A stretch of DNA of 64,000 bases from the NCBI RefSeq assembly GCF_018362775.1, contig NZ_JAGYXY010000008.1, positions 932 to 64,931 on the forward strand. Direction: 5' to 3'. Both the position numbers and the translations under genes were made by a program. Positions 7,623 to 15,903 of the stretch are shown one piece after another. The notes below the pieces were generated by a model. That model was given only the letters and a program-made list of their open reading frames with translations. It was not told the DNA's origin and did not search any database. How positions within the stretch are numbered: the stretch's first letter is position 1; each line of letters begins with the position of its first letter. Origin of the DNA: Alistipes montrealensis (GTDB taxonomy: Bacteria > Bacteroidota > Bacteroidia > Bacteroidales > Rikenellaceae).

Positions 7623-10241
7623 TTATTCGATCGTCAGCACCCGGTCGATCTGGTCGGCCATGTAACGGCAGAAACTGCGCGTATCGGCCAACGGGGCCGA
7701 GGCAGCTCCCCGCCGGTACATCGCTTTCATGTCGAGCAGCAAGCCGTAGAACAGGTGTTCCCTGAAAGCCGGAATCACACGCGGCGCCCGGTAACCGTAA
7801 GCAGCCGCCCGTTCGCCGCCGAGGCCGCGCGGCGCAAGGTCGTCGGCCCCGCGTTCGGGCGATGCGGCCCAGAGCAGGTCGTCATCGTCAGCCAGTGCAA
7901 AGGCGCTGCCCGATCCGGAGGTCTCCTTACCCTTGACATTGGCAACGGAAATCGTCGACTTGAGCAGCGACTGCTGCAAATTGCGGGCATGGGCCGTGAG
8001 GGGTTCGCGCGAACGTAACTGCTCTTCGAACCAAACGATGAGGTCTTTCGCCATGCGGTCGGCCGTATAGGGATTATCGCTCTTCGAAACCGCAAGGTCC
8101 AGCCTGCCGAGCTTTTCGAGCAAAGCCCGTGCGGCACGGCGCTGGAGATATTCGCACGCCAGCACGCGGTTGTAGACATTCTTCGACACCCCCTGCCGGT
8201 CGATCCAATCGAGGCCGGCAGTCAGGCCGAGTACCTCGCGCAGGGCACGCTGCTGTACCTCGCGCGGCACGGCCGTGCAGGCCGGCTGTACGGACCCTTC
8301 GTAAACCGGATTCATATAGACGCCTCCGATGTAGCGCATCAACTGCGAGGAGAGCGTATTGACCCGCAGGACCATCTCCATGAGCAGATCTTCGCGAAAC
8401 TTGTAGTCGCCGTCACGCCCCGAAAGCCACTCGTCGCCATGTTCGGCAACGTATTTCAGGTTGGCAAGCTGGAGGGCTACGCCCTTGAACAGGTCGTCGC
8501 CGAGGTCCTCCGTGCCCACACGGGGGTCGTAAGCCCCCGAAGCATACTGCGCGAAGAAATAGCGCGGATCGCCCTCCTTCGCGGCGAGCCAGCGGCGCAG
8601 CTCCGGAGCTTCGTCCTGCGGCGTCGCGGCTCCCGGAACAGGCTTGTAAAGCCACTCTACGGCCAGATAGTCGTAGGGTCCCAATGCATCGGCCACCAGT
8701 TTCACTCCGCGCTCCTTATCGCCCGGCTGCGCGAGGATGTTGTAGAAAACGTCGTCGGTGATCGACGCCGCCAGGCCGTTTTCCTGCGTGAACGAGGGCG
8801 AACGCAGCGAGTCGGTCGGATAGGCCGACGAAGCGGCGTAATTGGGCATTACTCCCAAAGCCGAAGCCGCGCGGCGGGCAATCGAAGCCGTCAGGGCGTC
8901 GGCGACCTGCCGGGCCGAAGGCTGCGTGGTGCGCGCCTCGGGATCGGCGGCCGACAGCGTAAGAAGCAGTTGGCGCTGGATCGCAGCCGTGAAATTGAAG
9001 GGTACGAAGATATCCGTTCCGAGAATCTCGCCGCTGCGCGGGTCGACCCACGAAGCGGTATAAAGCTCCGAATTGGAGGTTCCCGTACGGCGCACGCAGT
9101 TGTTGTAAAGGCTGTTGTCGTTGAAAGCCGGATCGGCCGGGAACGGCTCCACCCGGATAACGTCTTTGTAACCGATCTTTGCGAAAGCATCGTTCCACAG
9201 CAGGATGCCGCGTTCGACGGCAGCATAGGCCGAAGCGTCGAAGGCCGTGTCGACGTAGAAAACCACGGGACGCACATTCCCGGCGCTGTCGAGAATCGAA
9301 CGGCGGCAGGCGTAATAATCGGTCTTGGCCTCCTGCTCCTTGTCCGAGAAGCGTTTGACCGCCTTGGCCGCAAGGCCTAACCGCTGATCGCAGAGGCGCA
9401 TCCGCCGTTCGGGATCACCCAGCGGGCGGAGCGTGCGGCGGGCGACAATCGACTGGGGTTTGTCGGTCCACAGGTCGAGCAACCCGAGGAAACTGACCGT
9501 CGTGCCGAAGGAAAGTTCCCCCACCACCGACACGCACCCGTTCCCGCCCGTCACACCGGTCAGCATCGAGCGGTCCTTCTTGTATTCGGCCTTGGCCGTC
9601 ATCCAGCCGCCGTAGGTATTGCCGCCGTCGGGGTCGATGGGCCGCAGGCGTTTGGTGTCGCCGACAAAAAGCGCCGTCAGGTCGACGACCGCCGCCTGCT
9701 TGTCCGGCGTGCGGGCTTTCACGGCATACGAAGCCACGATCGGGCCGATGTTGCTCCGGTCGACAGCCTCGCGCATCGCGGCGCTGCCGTCGACGATCAC
9801 CACGGGAGCGAACTCCCGCATGTAGAGGAGCGTGTCGCTCGCACTACGGCTGAATTCGACCATATAAGGCGGCACAGGCTGTTGGAGGGCCAGTCCGTCG
9901 CCGGGATCGCCCGTGCGTTCGATCGTCGTCGTAATCATCAGTCCCCTGTCGAGCAGCGAATCGGGCAGTTCGAGGTAGAGTTTGTCCTCGACCAGGTGCA
10001 GGGTCAGCCCGCCGCCGCGGACGGTTCGGACTTTTTTATCCTTGAACAGTTTTTCGTAGGGAGTCGTCTTGCGGACGGTATCCGCCTCATGCTTCTTTTT
10101 CTTGCCGCGTTTCGGTTCCTTCGCCTTGGCTTCCGCGACGGCCGCACCGGCCGCCCGGACCGGCAGGGCCGGCAGGGCCGCTACGGGCAGCAGCATCCCC
10201 GCCAGCAGCGAAAGAAAAGCTATTTTAAACAGTTTCATCAT
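7623..10241 (-). CDS. DUF5117/DUF5118-type metalloprotease homologue lacking the zinc site
   Basis: An exported 872-residue protein (N-terminal signal MMKLFKIAFLSLLAGMLL). Its domain order matches the upstream neighbour at 10254-12890: a DUF5118-like start (PYEKLFKDKK), a DUF5117-like middle and a long C-terminal protease domain (WVDPRSGEILG, DSLRSPSFTQENG, EDLGDDLFKG). A gap-free alignment to the neighbour shows the zinc-protease motif gone: HEVGH at its 442-446 corresponds to RRAAS at residues 456-460 here, and the third His ligand is Pro466. The Met-turn SIMDY is replaced by SITDD. The reading frame is intact throughout, so this is a pseudoenzyme rather than a decaying gene. It starts 12 bases after the active paralogue, so the two should be made together. 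Confidence 0.85.
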   Translation of the reverse strand: MMKLFKIAFLSLLAGMLLPVAALPALPVRAAGAAVAEAKAKEPKRGKKKKHEADTVRKTTPYEKLFKDKKVRTVRGGGLTLHLVEDKLYLELPDSLLDRGLMITTTIERTGDPGDGLALQQPVPPYMVEFSRSASDTLLYMREFAPVVIVDGSAAMREAVDRSNIGPIVASYAVKARTPDKQAAVVDLTALFVGDTKRLRPIDPDGGNTYGGWMTAKAEYKKDRSMLTGVTGGNGCVSVVGELSFGTTVSFLGLLDLWTDKPQSIVARRTLRPLGDPERRMRLCDQRLGLAAKAVKRFSDKEQEAKTDYYACRRSILDSAGNVRPVVFYVDTAFDASAYAAVERGILLWNDAFAKIGYKDVIRVEPFPADPAFNDNSLYNNCVRRTGTSNSELYTASWVDPRSGEILGTDIFVPFNFTAAIQRQLLLTLSAADPEARTTQPSARQVADALTASIARRAASALGVMPNYAASSAYPTDSLRSPSFTQENGLAASITDDVFYNILAQPGDKERGVKLVADALGPYDYLAVEWLYKPVPGAATPQDEAPELRRWLAAKEGDPRYFFAQYASGAYDPRVGTEDLGDDLFKGVALQLANLKYVAEHGDEWLSGRDGDYKFREDLLMEMVLRVNTLSSQLMRYIGGVYMNPVYEGSVQPACTAVPREVQQRALREVLGLTAGLDWIDRQGVSKNVYNRVLACEYLQRRAARALLEKLGRLDLAVSKSDNPYTADRMAKDLIVWFEEQLRSREPLTAHARNLQQSLLKSTISVANVKGKETSGSGSAFALADDDDLLWAASPERGADDLAPRGLGGERAAAYGYRAPRVIPAFREHLFYGLLLDMKAMYRRGAASAPLADTRSFCRYMADQIDRVLTIE

Positions 10242-10253
10242 AATCCGGGGGAG

Positions 10254-12890
10254 TTATTTTTTCAACGCTTTCTCGATGTTGCGCAACAACAGTTCGTAGT
10301 GCAGGCGGGCTTCGCCGGTCGACGACGCGCTCTTCGAGCGGAGCATCGCGCGCAGTTTCAGCAAGGCGGCATAATCCCCGGCCTCGGTATTGCGGGGATC
10401 GTAGTAGTTCAGGCGCGGGGAACTGTAACCCAGCAGCGGCGCAGTATCGATCCGGTGCGCCGCGGAGAACGCCTCGAAAGGGTCGTGGCAGCAACATCCC
10501 CCGCAGGCAGTAAGCCCCGCCGTGCGGGCCGCATGCTCCTCCAGGAAGGCGGGAACGGGGATCAATCCTTCGTCGGAGACGATTTTCTTCTCCTCGCGGG
10601 CTCCAGTTCCGGTGTATTTCAGCCCGGCCGAGAGGCTCAGGCTGCGGACGTATTCGCGCTGGAGCATCATCTCGACCGGGTCGGGCGTGCGACCTTTCAG
10701 TGTCGGGGCCCATACGAAATCGTAAACATCCTTACGGCACTCCCCGGGCGTGTAGGCATCCTTTTCGGCCAGTGCGGCACTCAGGGCCACGCGTGCCGGG
10801 GCGGCCACGGCCACGGCCACCAGCGAGGCGGCAATCGATTCGGCAGGCGAAACCATCAGCGGCATGTTGCGCATCAGTTCGGCATTATCCAGCCATTTCA
10901 GATCCTTGAGCTGGGCGAGGCAGAACAACAGCGACTCACGCTGGCGTTCGCGCGGCACGCTACGGTAGGCCTCCACCGGATCGCCCTCCATCTTCTCGGC
11001 GAAGTAGATGCCGCCGACATTAGCCAGAACGTGGTTCAGGTAGCGGATATACTGGGTGAGGAGCTCATCGTAAAGGGTTCGCCGCTGGGAGAAATCGGGG
11101 TCCTGGTCCCCGATCCAGGCATTCATGTTGCCCAGAATGTATTTCAGGTTGGCGATGCCGTAGGTCGAGGCCTTCACGGCGTCGTCTCCCAGGTCCTCCG
11201 ACTGTGAGCGGGGATCGATCGAGCGGCTGAACTGCTGCTTCCCGAAACGGTAGACCGAATCGACAGCCGCCTCGGTCATCCATTTCGAGGTGACGGCATA
11301 TTCGTCGGCCGCCGTCGCCGTGTCGGGCAGCGGTGTGTAGAGCCATTTCACGGCATAATAGTCGTAAAGGCCGAAGCGCGGCGGGGTGAGCCGTACGCCG
11401 CGCTCCCGGTCTCCGGGCTGGGCCACGTAGTTGAAACGGGCATAGTCCATGATCGAAGTGGTCGTGCCGTACTTCTGCGTGAACGACGGCGAGCGCAGCG
11501 AATCGACCGGAATCACCGCCGAAGCGCTCATGTTGTGCATGTAACCCAGGCAGTGCCCGACCTCGTGGGCCAGCACATAGCGCAGCCCGTCGCCGATCAC
11601 CTCTTCGGGGATGGTCACGGCGCGCACCCGCTCGTCTGCCTGCGCGGTCTGAACGAAGAGCCAGTTGTTCAGCAGCTTCATCACGTCGTGGTAGACGTAA
11701 ACCGAGGCGTTGAGTATCTCGCCGCTGCGCGGATCGACCCACGAGGGACCCATGGCGTTGGCAATGGCGATCGGGGCATAGCGGATGCAGGAGTATTTGA
11801 TGTTGTCGGGGTCGAATTCGGGATCGTCCGCCGGATAGGGTTTCGCGGTGATGGCATTTTTGAACCCGATACGTTCGAAAGGCTCGTTCCATTGGTCGAC
11901 GGCCTCGAAAATGTGCTTTTTCCACATCTCCGGGAATCCGTTGTCGACGTAGAAGACGATCGGCTTCTTCGGCTCGACCTTCTCGCCGCGCTTCCACGCA
12001 GCCATGTCCGACGGCTCCAGCCGCCAGCGGTGGGCGTAGTAGATCACCTTGGCGCGCTGCTCTCGCTCGCTGAAAAGCACCTTGCCGGTCGGGAAAACCG
12101 ACATGCGGCTGTCAGTGATGCGCGGACGGTAGGCTTCGCGCGGCAGCAACACCAGCGAACGGGTCATCACCGCCGTCAGCGGCTGGTCCTTGACGAGCGT
12201 CGTGCGACCGCGGTTGAGCGAAAAAATGTAGCTCAGCGTACTGCGTATCACCACATTGTCGCTGAAAGCCTTGATTTCGCCCAGCATCGAACGTTCCTTC
12301 TGGAAGGTTTTCTTGAGTTCGAAAGCCGTATAAAGCCCGTAGGCCGAGAACGGGGACATCTCCGCCACGTCGGCCACGAACAGGTCCGTAGCATTGACCA
12401 CTACGGCCGTGCTGTCCTTGTTCCAGGCTTCGATCTTGTAGTTGCGCAGGATGGGGTCGGCGGTGTTCCGTTTCACGGCCTCGGCCAGTGCGCGGGAGGC
12501 CCCCACCTCGTCGGTGATGTTCTCGCAGTTGACCGTCCGCAGTTGGACCGAGCGGTCGTTACGCGTGAAGACCACGTGCAGCGGGTAGTCCGACTTGGAA
12601 CCGGTCGTCGCGGCAGCGTTGTCCGAGACCTCCGAAATGGTCGATCCCAGCAGCATCTCACGGCCGAAAAGCGAATCGGGAATTTCGAAATAGAGCTTCC
12701 CCTTGACATCGTGCAGGCGGAACATGCCGTCGGCAACGGTGTGTTTCTCTTTGAAAAGTTTGTCGTAGTCGCTTTCCTTCGGTTTCTCGGCCGAACTCTC
12801 CGTCTTCTTCGAAGCGGAGGATTTGGGCTTTTTAGCCGTTGCCGTCACAGCCGTGAAGCAGAGCAACAGCACCAATAGTTTTCGGATCAT
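10254..12890 (-). CDS. Zinc-dependent metalloprotease (DUF5117/DUF5118 family)
   Basis: An 878-residue exported metalloprotease. The start at 12890 is chosen because it begins a good signal peptide (MIRKLLVLLLCFTAVTATA); the frame is open 30 codons further upstream. The DUF5118-like segment (YDKLFKEKHTV) and DUF5117-like region precede a metzincin-type catalytic core: HEVGHCLGYMH at residues 442-452 gives three zinc-ligand histidines and catalytic Glu443, and SIMDYARFNY provides the Met-turn. A cysteine cluster (CGGCCCH, residues 796-802) sits near the C-terminus. Family members are common in gut Bacteroidota; substrates are mostly unknown. It is followed by its inactive paralogue. Confidence 0.9.
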   Translation of the reverse strand: MIRKLLVLLLCFTAVTATAKKPKSSASKKTESSAEKPKESDYDKLFKEKHTVADGMFRLHDVKGKLYFEIPDSLFGREMLLGSTISEVSDNAAATTGSKSDYPLHVVFTRNDRSVQLRTVNCENITDEVGASRALAEAVKRNTADPILRNYKIEAWNKDSTAVVVNATDLFVADVAEMSPFSAYGLYTAFELKKTFQKERSMLGEIKAFSDNVVIRSTLSYIFSLNRGRTTLVKDQPLTAVMTRSLVLLPREAYRPRITDSRMSVFPTGKVLFSEREQRAKVIYYAHRWRLEPSDMAAWKRGEKVEPKKPIVFYVDNGFPEMWKKHIFEAVDQWNEPFERIGFKNAITAKPYPADDPEFDPDNIKYSCIRYAPIAIANAMGPSWVDPRSGEILNASVYVYHDVMKLLNNWLFVQTAQADERVRAVTIPEEVIGDGLRYVLAHEVGHCLGYMHNMSASAVIPVDSLRSPSFTQKYGTTTSIMDYARFNYVAQPGDRERGVRLTPPRFGLYDYYAVKWLYTPLPDTATAADEYAVTSKWMTEAAVDSVYRFGKQQFSRSIDPRSQSEDLGDDAVKASTYGIANLKYILGNMNAWIGDQDPDFSQRRTLYDELLTQYIRYLNHVLANVGGIYFAEKMEGDPVEAYRSVPRERQRESLLFCLAQLKDLKWLDNAELMRNMPLMVSPAESIAASLVAVAVAAPARVALSAALAEKDAYTPGECRKDVYDFVWAPTLKGRTPDPVEMMLQREYVRSLSLSAGLKYTGTGAREEKKIVSDEGLIPVPAFLEEHAARTAGLTACGGCCCHDPFEAFSAAHRIDTAPLLGYSSPRLNYYDPRNTEAGDYAALLKLRAMLRSKSASSTGEARLHYELLLRNIEKALKK

Positions 12891-12991
12891 CTGCTGAAAT
12901 TTAGAATTGTGTTCGAGGTTCTTTCGTCCCGGTCTTGCGGCCGGTCTATAATAAAGAGGGGATTTGCCCGGAAACGACATACACGACGACC

Positions 12992-13024
12992 GAAAAAAAT
13001 GGGCCGCGTCTTACGACACGGCCC
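12992..13024 (-). terminator. Intrinsic terminator of the SusCD operon
   Basis: On the minus strand a GGGCCGTGTC / GACGCGGCCC stem (one mismatch pair) is followed by a run of seven T residues. It lies 24 bases after the stop of the PKD lipoprotein gene. Confidence 0.85.
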
Positions 13025-13047
13025 GCTCATCCCTGATTCTCAGCGGA

Positions 13048-14931
13048 TCAGTACATATACTCGGTTTTGGATGGGTTGCCTCCCAACTGCGACCACGACG
13101 CGGCACAGCCCTCGGCCGAGCCCTTCACCGCGAAGACGGTGGGTTTGTCGTCCTTCATGCCGCTGACGTAGATCGTACCGTCGGAGGAGATCGCCGGGGA
13201 CGAACGCAGTTCGTCGGCCAGTTTGATCTCCGCCACGCGCGAACCGTCCGTCGGACGCAACTTCACCAGCTTGCCCGTGGTCTTGTCATTGTAATAAACA
13301 TAACCCTGGTCGTCGACGGCCGGAACGCCGTTGATATCTCCGTCGGCGGCATGTTCCCAAACGACGGAACCCATCGGGGAGATGGCCGTGACGTGGGCGG
13401 CGACATCGCCCGTTTTCTGCGTCGAGGCGTAGACCGTGCCGTCCTCGCCCAGCACGACACCCATGCCCGACTGTCCGCAGTCGCCCTTGAGGCCGCACAC
13501 CCATTCGGGAGCCGGTTGAACCCCGACTGCGGCCTTCTTCGTGTCGTAGCAATAGACAATGGCTTTGGTCGTGGTGGGAATCTGGACCCCGCTGCTATTT
13601 TTATACAGGATGTAGACCTTCCCCGAAACGTCGGCCGCCGGCTGGCTTCCGTTCGACTCGTCTTTCCAGCCATAGTTGTAGCCGTATCCGGCATTGGTTC
13701 CGTCGGGCGACAGGTATTTCCAGGCGCCCTCACCATTGGGCAGCAGCACGCGCGAGCCGTATTTACCGCCCGTTCCGGCAACGATGATCCCGCTCTTCAG
13801 GGCGAGAAGACCGCCGTAGGAACCGCTGTTGCAGTGCAGGTTGACAACCAGTGCACCCGACCGTTTATCATAGACGTGAAGCTGGTTAGACGGCGCGTTG
13901 CGGTCGAGCGTTATCACGTATTTTTCCGTAATGACCGGCGAGAGGAAGCGGAAAGAGGTGTTCACGCCCGTATTCGTATACCACAACTGCGAGCCGCCCG
14001 AAGCGCCGCCGCTGACGGCGTAGAATGCACTGCCGCCCTGGCCCTTGTTCGGCTCGTTGAAGCCTGCGAGCGCATAGACCGTACCGTCGGCGTCGACCGA
14101 AGGCGTCGGCGACTGGACCTTGATCGAACCGTTGTTGTTCTCAGCCGAAGCACCGTCCTTGCCGATGTCGAAGGCCCAGAGGCGCTCGCCCGCCTTGGTG
14201 AAGCAGACCAGCGAATAGCCCGTCGAGGTCACATAGACGTACTCGCCGTCGGGGCTGACCGCGGGCGACGTACCATAGACATAAGCATCTTTCGTATCGT
14301 CGTAGGGATACGACCAGAGTAGGTCGAGGTTGATGGCGCCGCGGCCCACCTCGATGGTCACCGTCTTGGTATTGCGCCCCTTCTTGTTGTCGGTCACAGT
14401 GAGCGAAACCTCCGTGGAACCCTGCGCCGCAAAGGTGAACTCGGGGTTCTGCTTGTCGGAAGTCGTTGTTCCGAATTTCCACTCCCAGGCCACCACTTCG
14501 CCGTCCTCGTCGGTCGAGAGATCGGTGAACTGCACGGGTTCCCCGGCCACGACCTTCTCGGGCGACCAACTGAAGTCGGCCACGGGCCGGATGTTGTTGT
14601 CCACGACGACGATCGTCTTTTCGAACGACGATTTCTTCACCCCGCGGTCGGAGGTGACGGTCAGTTTGATGACATACTCCCCGGCCTGGTCGTAGGAGAT
14701 ATTCTCCGGAGTGGTTTCATAGGAGACGACGCCTTTGCCCAGTTCCCATTTGTAAATGGCGATCAGGGCATTCTCAGCCGTCGACGTGTTGGTGATCACG
14801 ACCGGATCGCCCACGTCGTAGGACTCTTTGTCGGTGGTAAAACCGGCATGGACCGCTACCTCCGCATCCGGTTGGCAGGAGGTCGCCCCCAAAAGGGCGA
14901 AAGCGGCCAGCATATAGATAAATCGTTTCAT
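13048..14931 (-). CDS. PKD-domain and PQQ-like beta-propeller lipoprotein
   Basis: A 627-residue predicted lipoprotein (SPII signal with Cys19 in GATSC). Two PKD-like Ig domains occupy about residues 28-110 and 112-200 (the second has PVADFSWSPEKVVAGEPVQF and WEWKFG). The remainder is a repeat array with blocks such as SPAVSPDGEYVYV, TPSVDADGTVYAL and SPAISSDGTIYVSG, typical of PQQ-type beta-propellers. It is last in the SusC-SusD-phosphatase operon and starts 30 bases after the preceding stop. By position it is probably a surface-exposed glycan- or ligand-binding lipoprotein, analogous to SusE/F; no catalytic motif is visible. Confidence 0.82.
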   Translation of the reverse strand: MKRFIYMLAAFALLGATSCQPDAEVAVHAGFTTDKESYDVGDPVVITNTSTAENALIAIYKWELGKGVVSYETTPENISYDQAGEYVIKLTVTSDRGVKKSSFEKTIVVVDNNIRPVADFSWSPEKVVAGEPVQFTDLSTDEDGEVVAWEWKFGTTTSDKQNPEFTFAAQGSTEVSLTVTDNKKGRNTKTVTIEVGRGAINLDLLWSYPYDDTKDAYVYGTSPAVSPDGEYVYVTSTGYSLVCFTKAGERLWAFDIGKDGASAENNNGSIKVQSPTPSVDADGTVYALAGFNEPNKGQGGSAFYAVSGGASGGSQLWYTNTGVNTSFRFLSPVITEKYVITLDRNAPSNQLHVYDKRSGALVVNLHCNSGSYGGLLALKSGIIVAGTGGKYGSRVLLPNGEGAWKYLSPDGTNAGYGYNYGWKDESNGSQPAADVSGKVYILYKNSSGVQIPTTTKAIVYCYDTKKAAVGVQPAPEWVCGLKGDCGQSGMGVVLGEDGTVYASTQKTGDVAAHVTAISPMGSVVWEHAADGDINGVPAVDDQGYVYYNDKTTGKLVKLRPTDGSRVAEIKLADELRSSPAISSDGTIYVSGMKDDKPTVFAVKGSAEGCAASWSQLGGNPSKTEYMY

Positions 14932-14961
14932 TTCAATCGGTTTTGAGTTTTAGCTATCTGT

Positions 14962-15888
14962 TTACTTGAACTCCAGCACGGCCACGATGGGATAGTGGTC
15001 CGAAATGTAGGGAACCTTCTCGTAACGCTGGTCGATAGTGGCGAAGCGCAGGGGCGTGAATCCCGAACTCGAACTGAAGATGTGGTCAATGCGCGGATAG
15101 TTGGTCGTACCTCCGAAATTGTTGAACGACGCCTTGTTGTCGGAAACGGGAGCGTTCGTGCGCGCGTCGAGCATGAATTTCTTCACACCGTCGAAGATCG
15201 GGCTGTCCAGCATCTTGTTAAAGTCGGCGGTCAGCAGCGTCGGGTAGTTGCTCGGATTGAGCGACTTCATCTTGGCCTCGATCAACTCCATCGACTTCTG
15301 GGCCGCCACCTGACCGACGTGGTCGATGTGGGTATTGACGTAGAAGAACTTACGACCCGACTTGTAGTGGGTGAACAAGGCCCAAGTCGCCGTGCGGTAA
15401 GTCGAGGCATCCCAGCCTACGGACGGCGTGTCGGGTGTCTCGGAGAGCCAGAAGGTCCCCCATTTTTCGAGTTTCACGGCATCGCCGAGGTAGTAGATGG
15501 CCATAAACTCGCCGGCATTCTTACCGTCGGTACGGCCCACGCCGACGCTCTTGTAACCCGCACAGTTCTCGTCCATGTAGGTCTTCTGGTCGAGGCGCGC
15601 TTCCTGTACGCCGAGCACCGTCGGCTGCTGGTCGGCGAACATCGCCGGAACGGCCTTCTTGCGGTTGTCCCAACTGTTCGCGCCGTCGTCTCCCGCGCTG
15701 TAACGGACATTGAACGACATGACCTTCAACTGGTTGTCCTCAAGGCCGGGATTGATCGGCTCCTCCGGCCCGTCGCCGGGCTGAGGCTTATAGAACTCCG
15801 AGTAATCGGGCTTCGGATCGCTGCACCCGGCGGCGAAAACGAAGGCGAAACTCAGCGAAAACGTCAGTAAATAACGGAATATCTTCAT
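14962..15888 (-). CDS. Endonuclease/exonuclease/phosphatase-family lipoprotein
   Basis: A 308-residue lipoprotein (signal peptide ending in AAGC, Cys22). The core is a complete DNase I/synaptojanin-like fold: SFNVR (Asn), GVQEAR (metal-binding Glu), NTHIDHVG (catalytic His/Asp), LTADFN and the terminal ISDHYPIVA His. The family hydrolyses phosphodiesters and phosphomonoesters in nucleic acids, phospholipids or sugar phosphates. The gene starts 15 bases after susD, making it the only evident enzyme in this SusCD operon, so the imported ligand may contain a phosphodiester. A paralogue lies at 24250-25125. Confidence 0.88.
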   Translation of the reverse strand: MKIFRYLLTFSLSFAFVFAAGCSDPKPDYSEFYKPQPGDGPEEPINPGLEDNQLKVMSFNVRYSAGDDGANSWDNRKKAVPAMFADQQPTVLGVQEARLDQKTYMDENCAGYKSVGVGRTDGKNAGEFMAIYYLGDAVKLEKWGTFWLSETPDTPSVGWDASTYRTATWALFTHYKSGRKFFYVNTHIDHVGQVAAQKSMELIEAKMKSLNPSNYPTLLTADFNKMLDSPIFDGVKKFMLDARTNAPVSDNKASFNNFGGTTNYPRIDHIFSSSSGFTPLRFATIDQRYEKVPYISDHYPIVAVLEFK

Positions 15889-15903
15889 GGTCTGGCTTTT
15901 TAT

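Noticed and set aside
7623..10241. Classifying the zinc-site-less metalloprotease homologue as a pseudogene
   Set aside because: The frame, signal peptide and domain order are intact over 872 codons, so it is more likely a functional pseudoenzyme.
12891..12980. 30-residue N-terminal extension of the active metalloprotease
   Set aside because: It would hide the signal peptide that begins at 12890.
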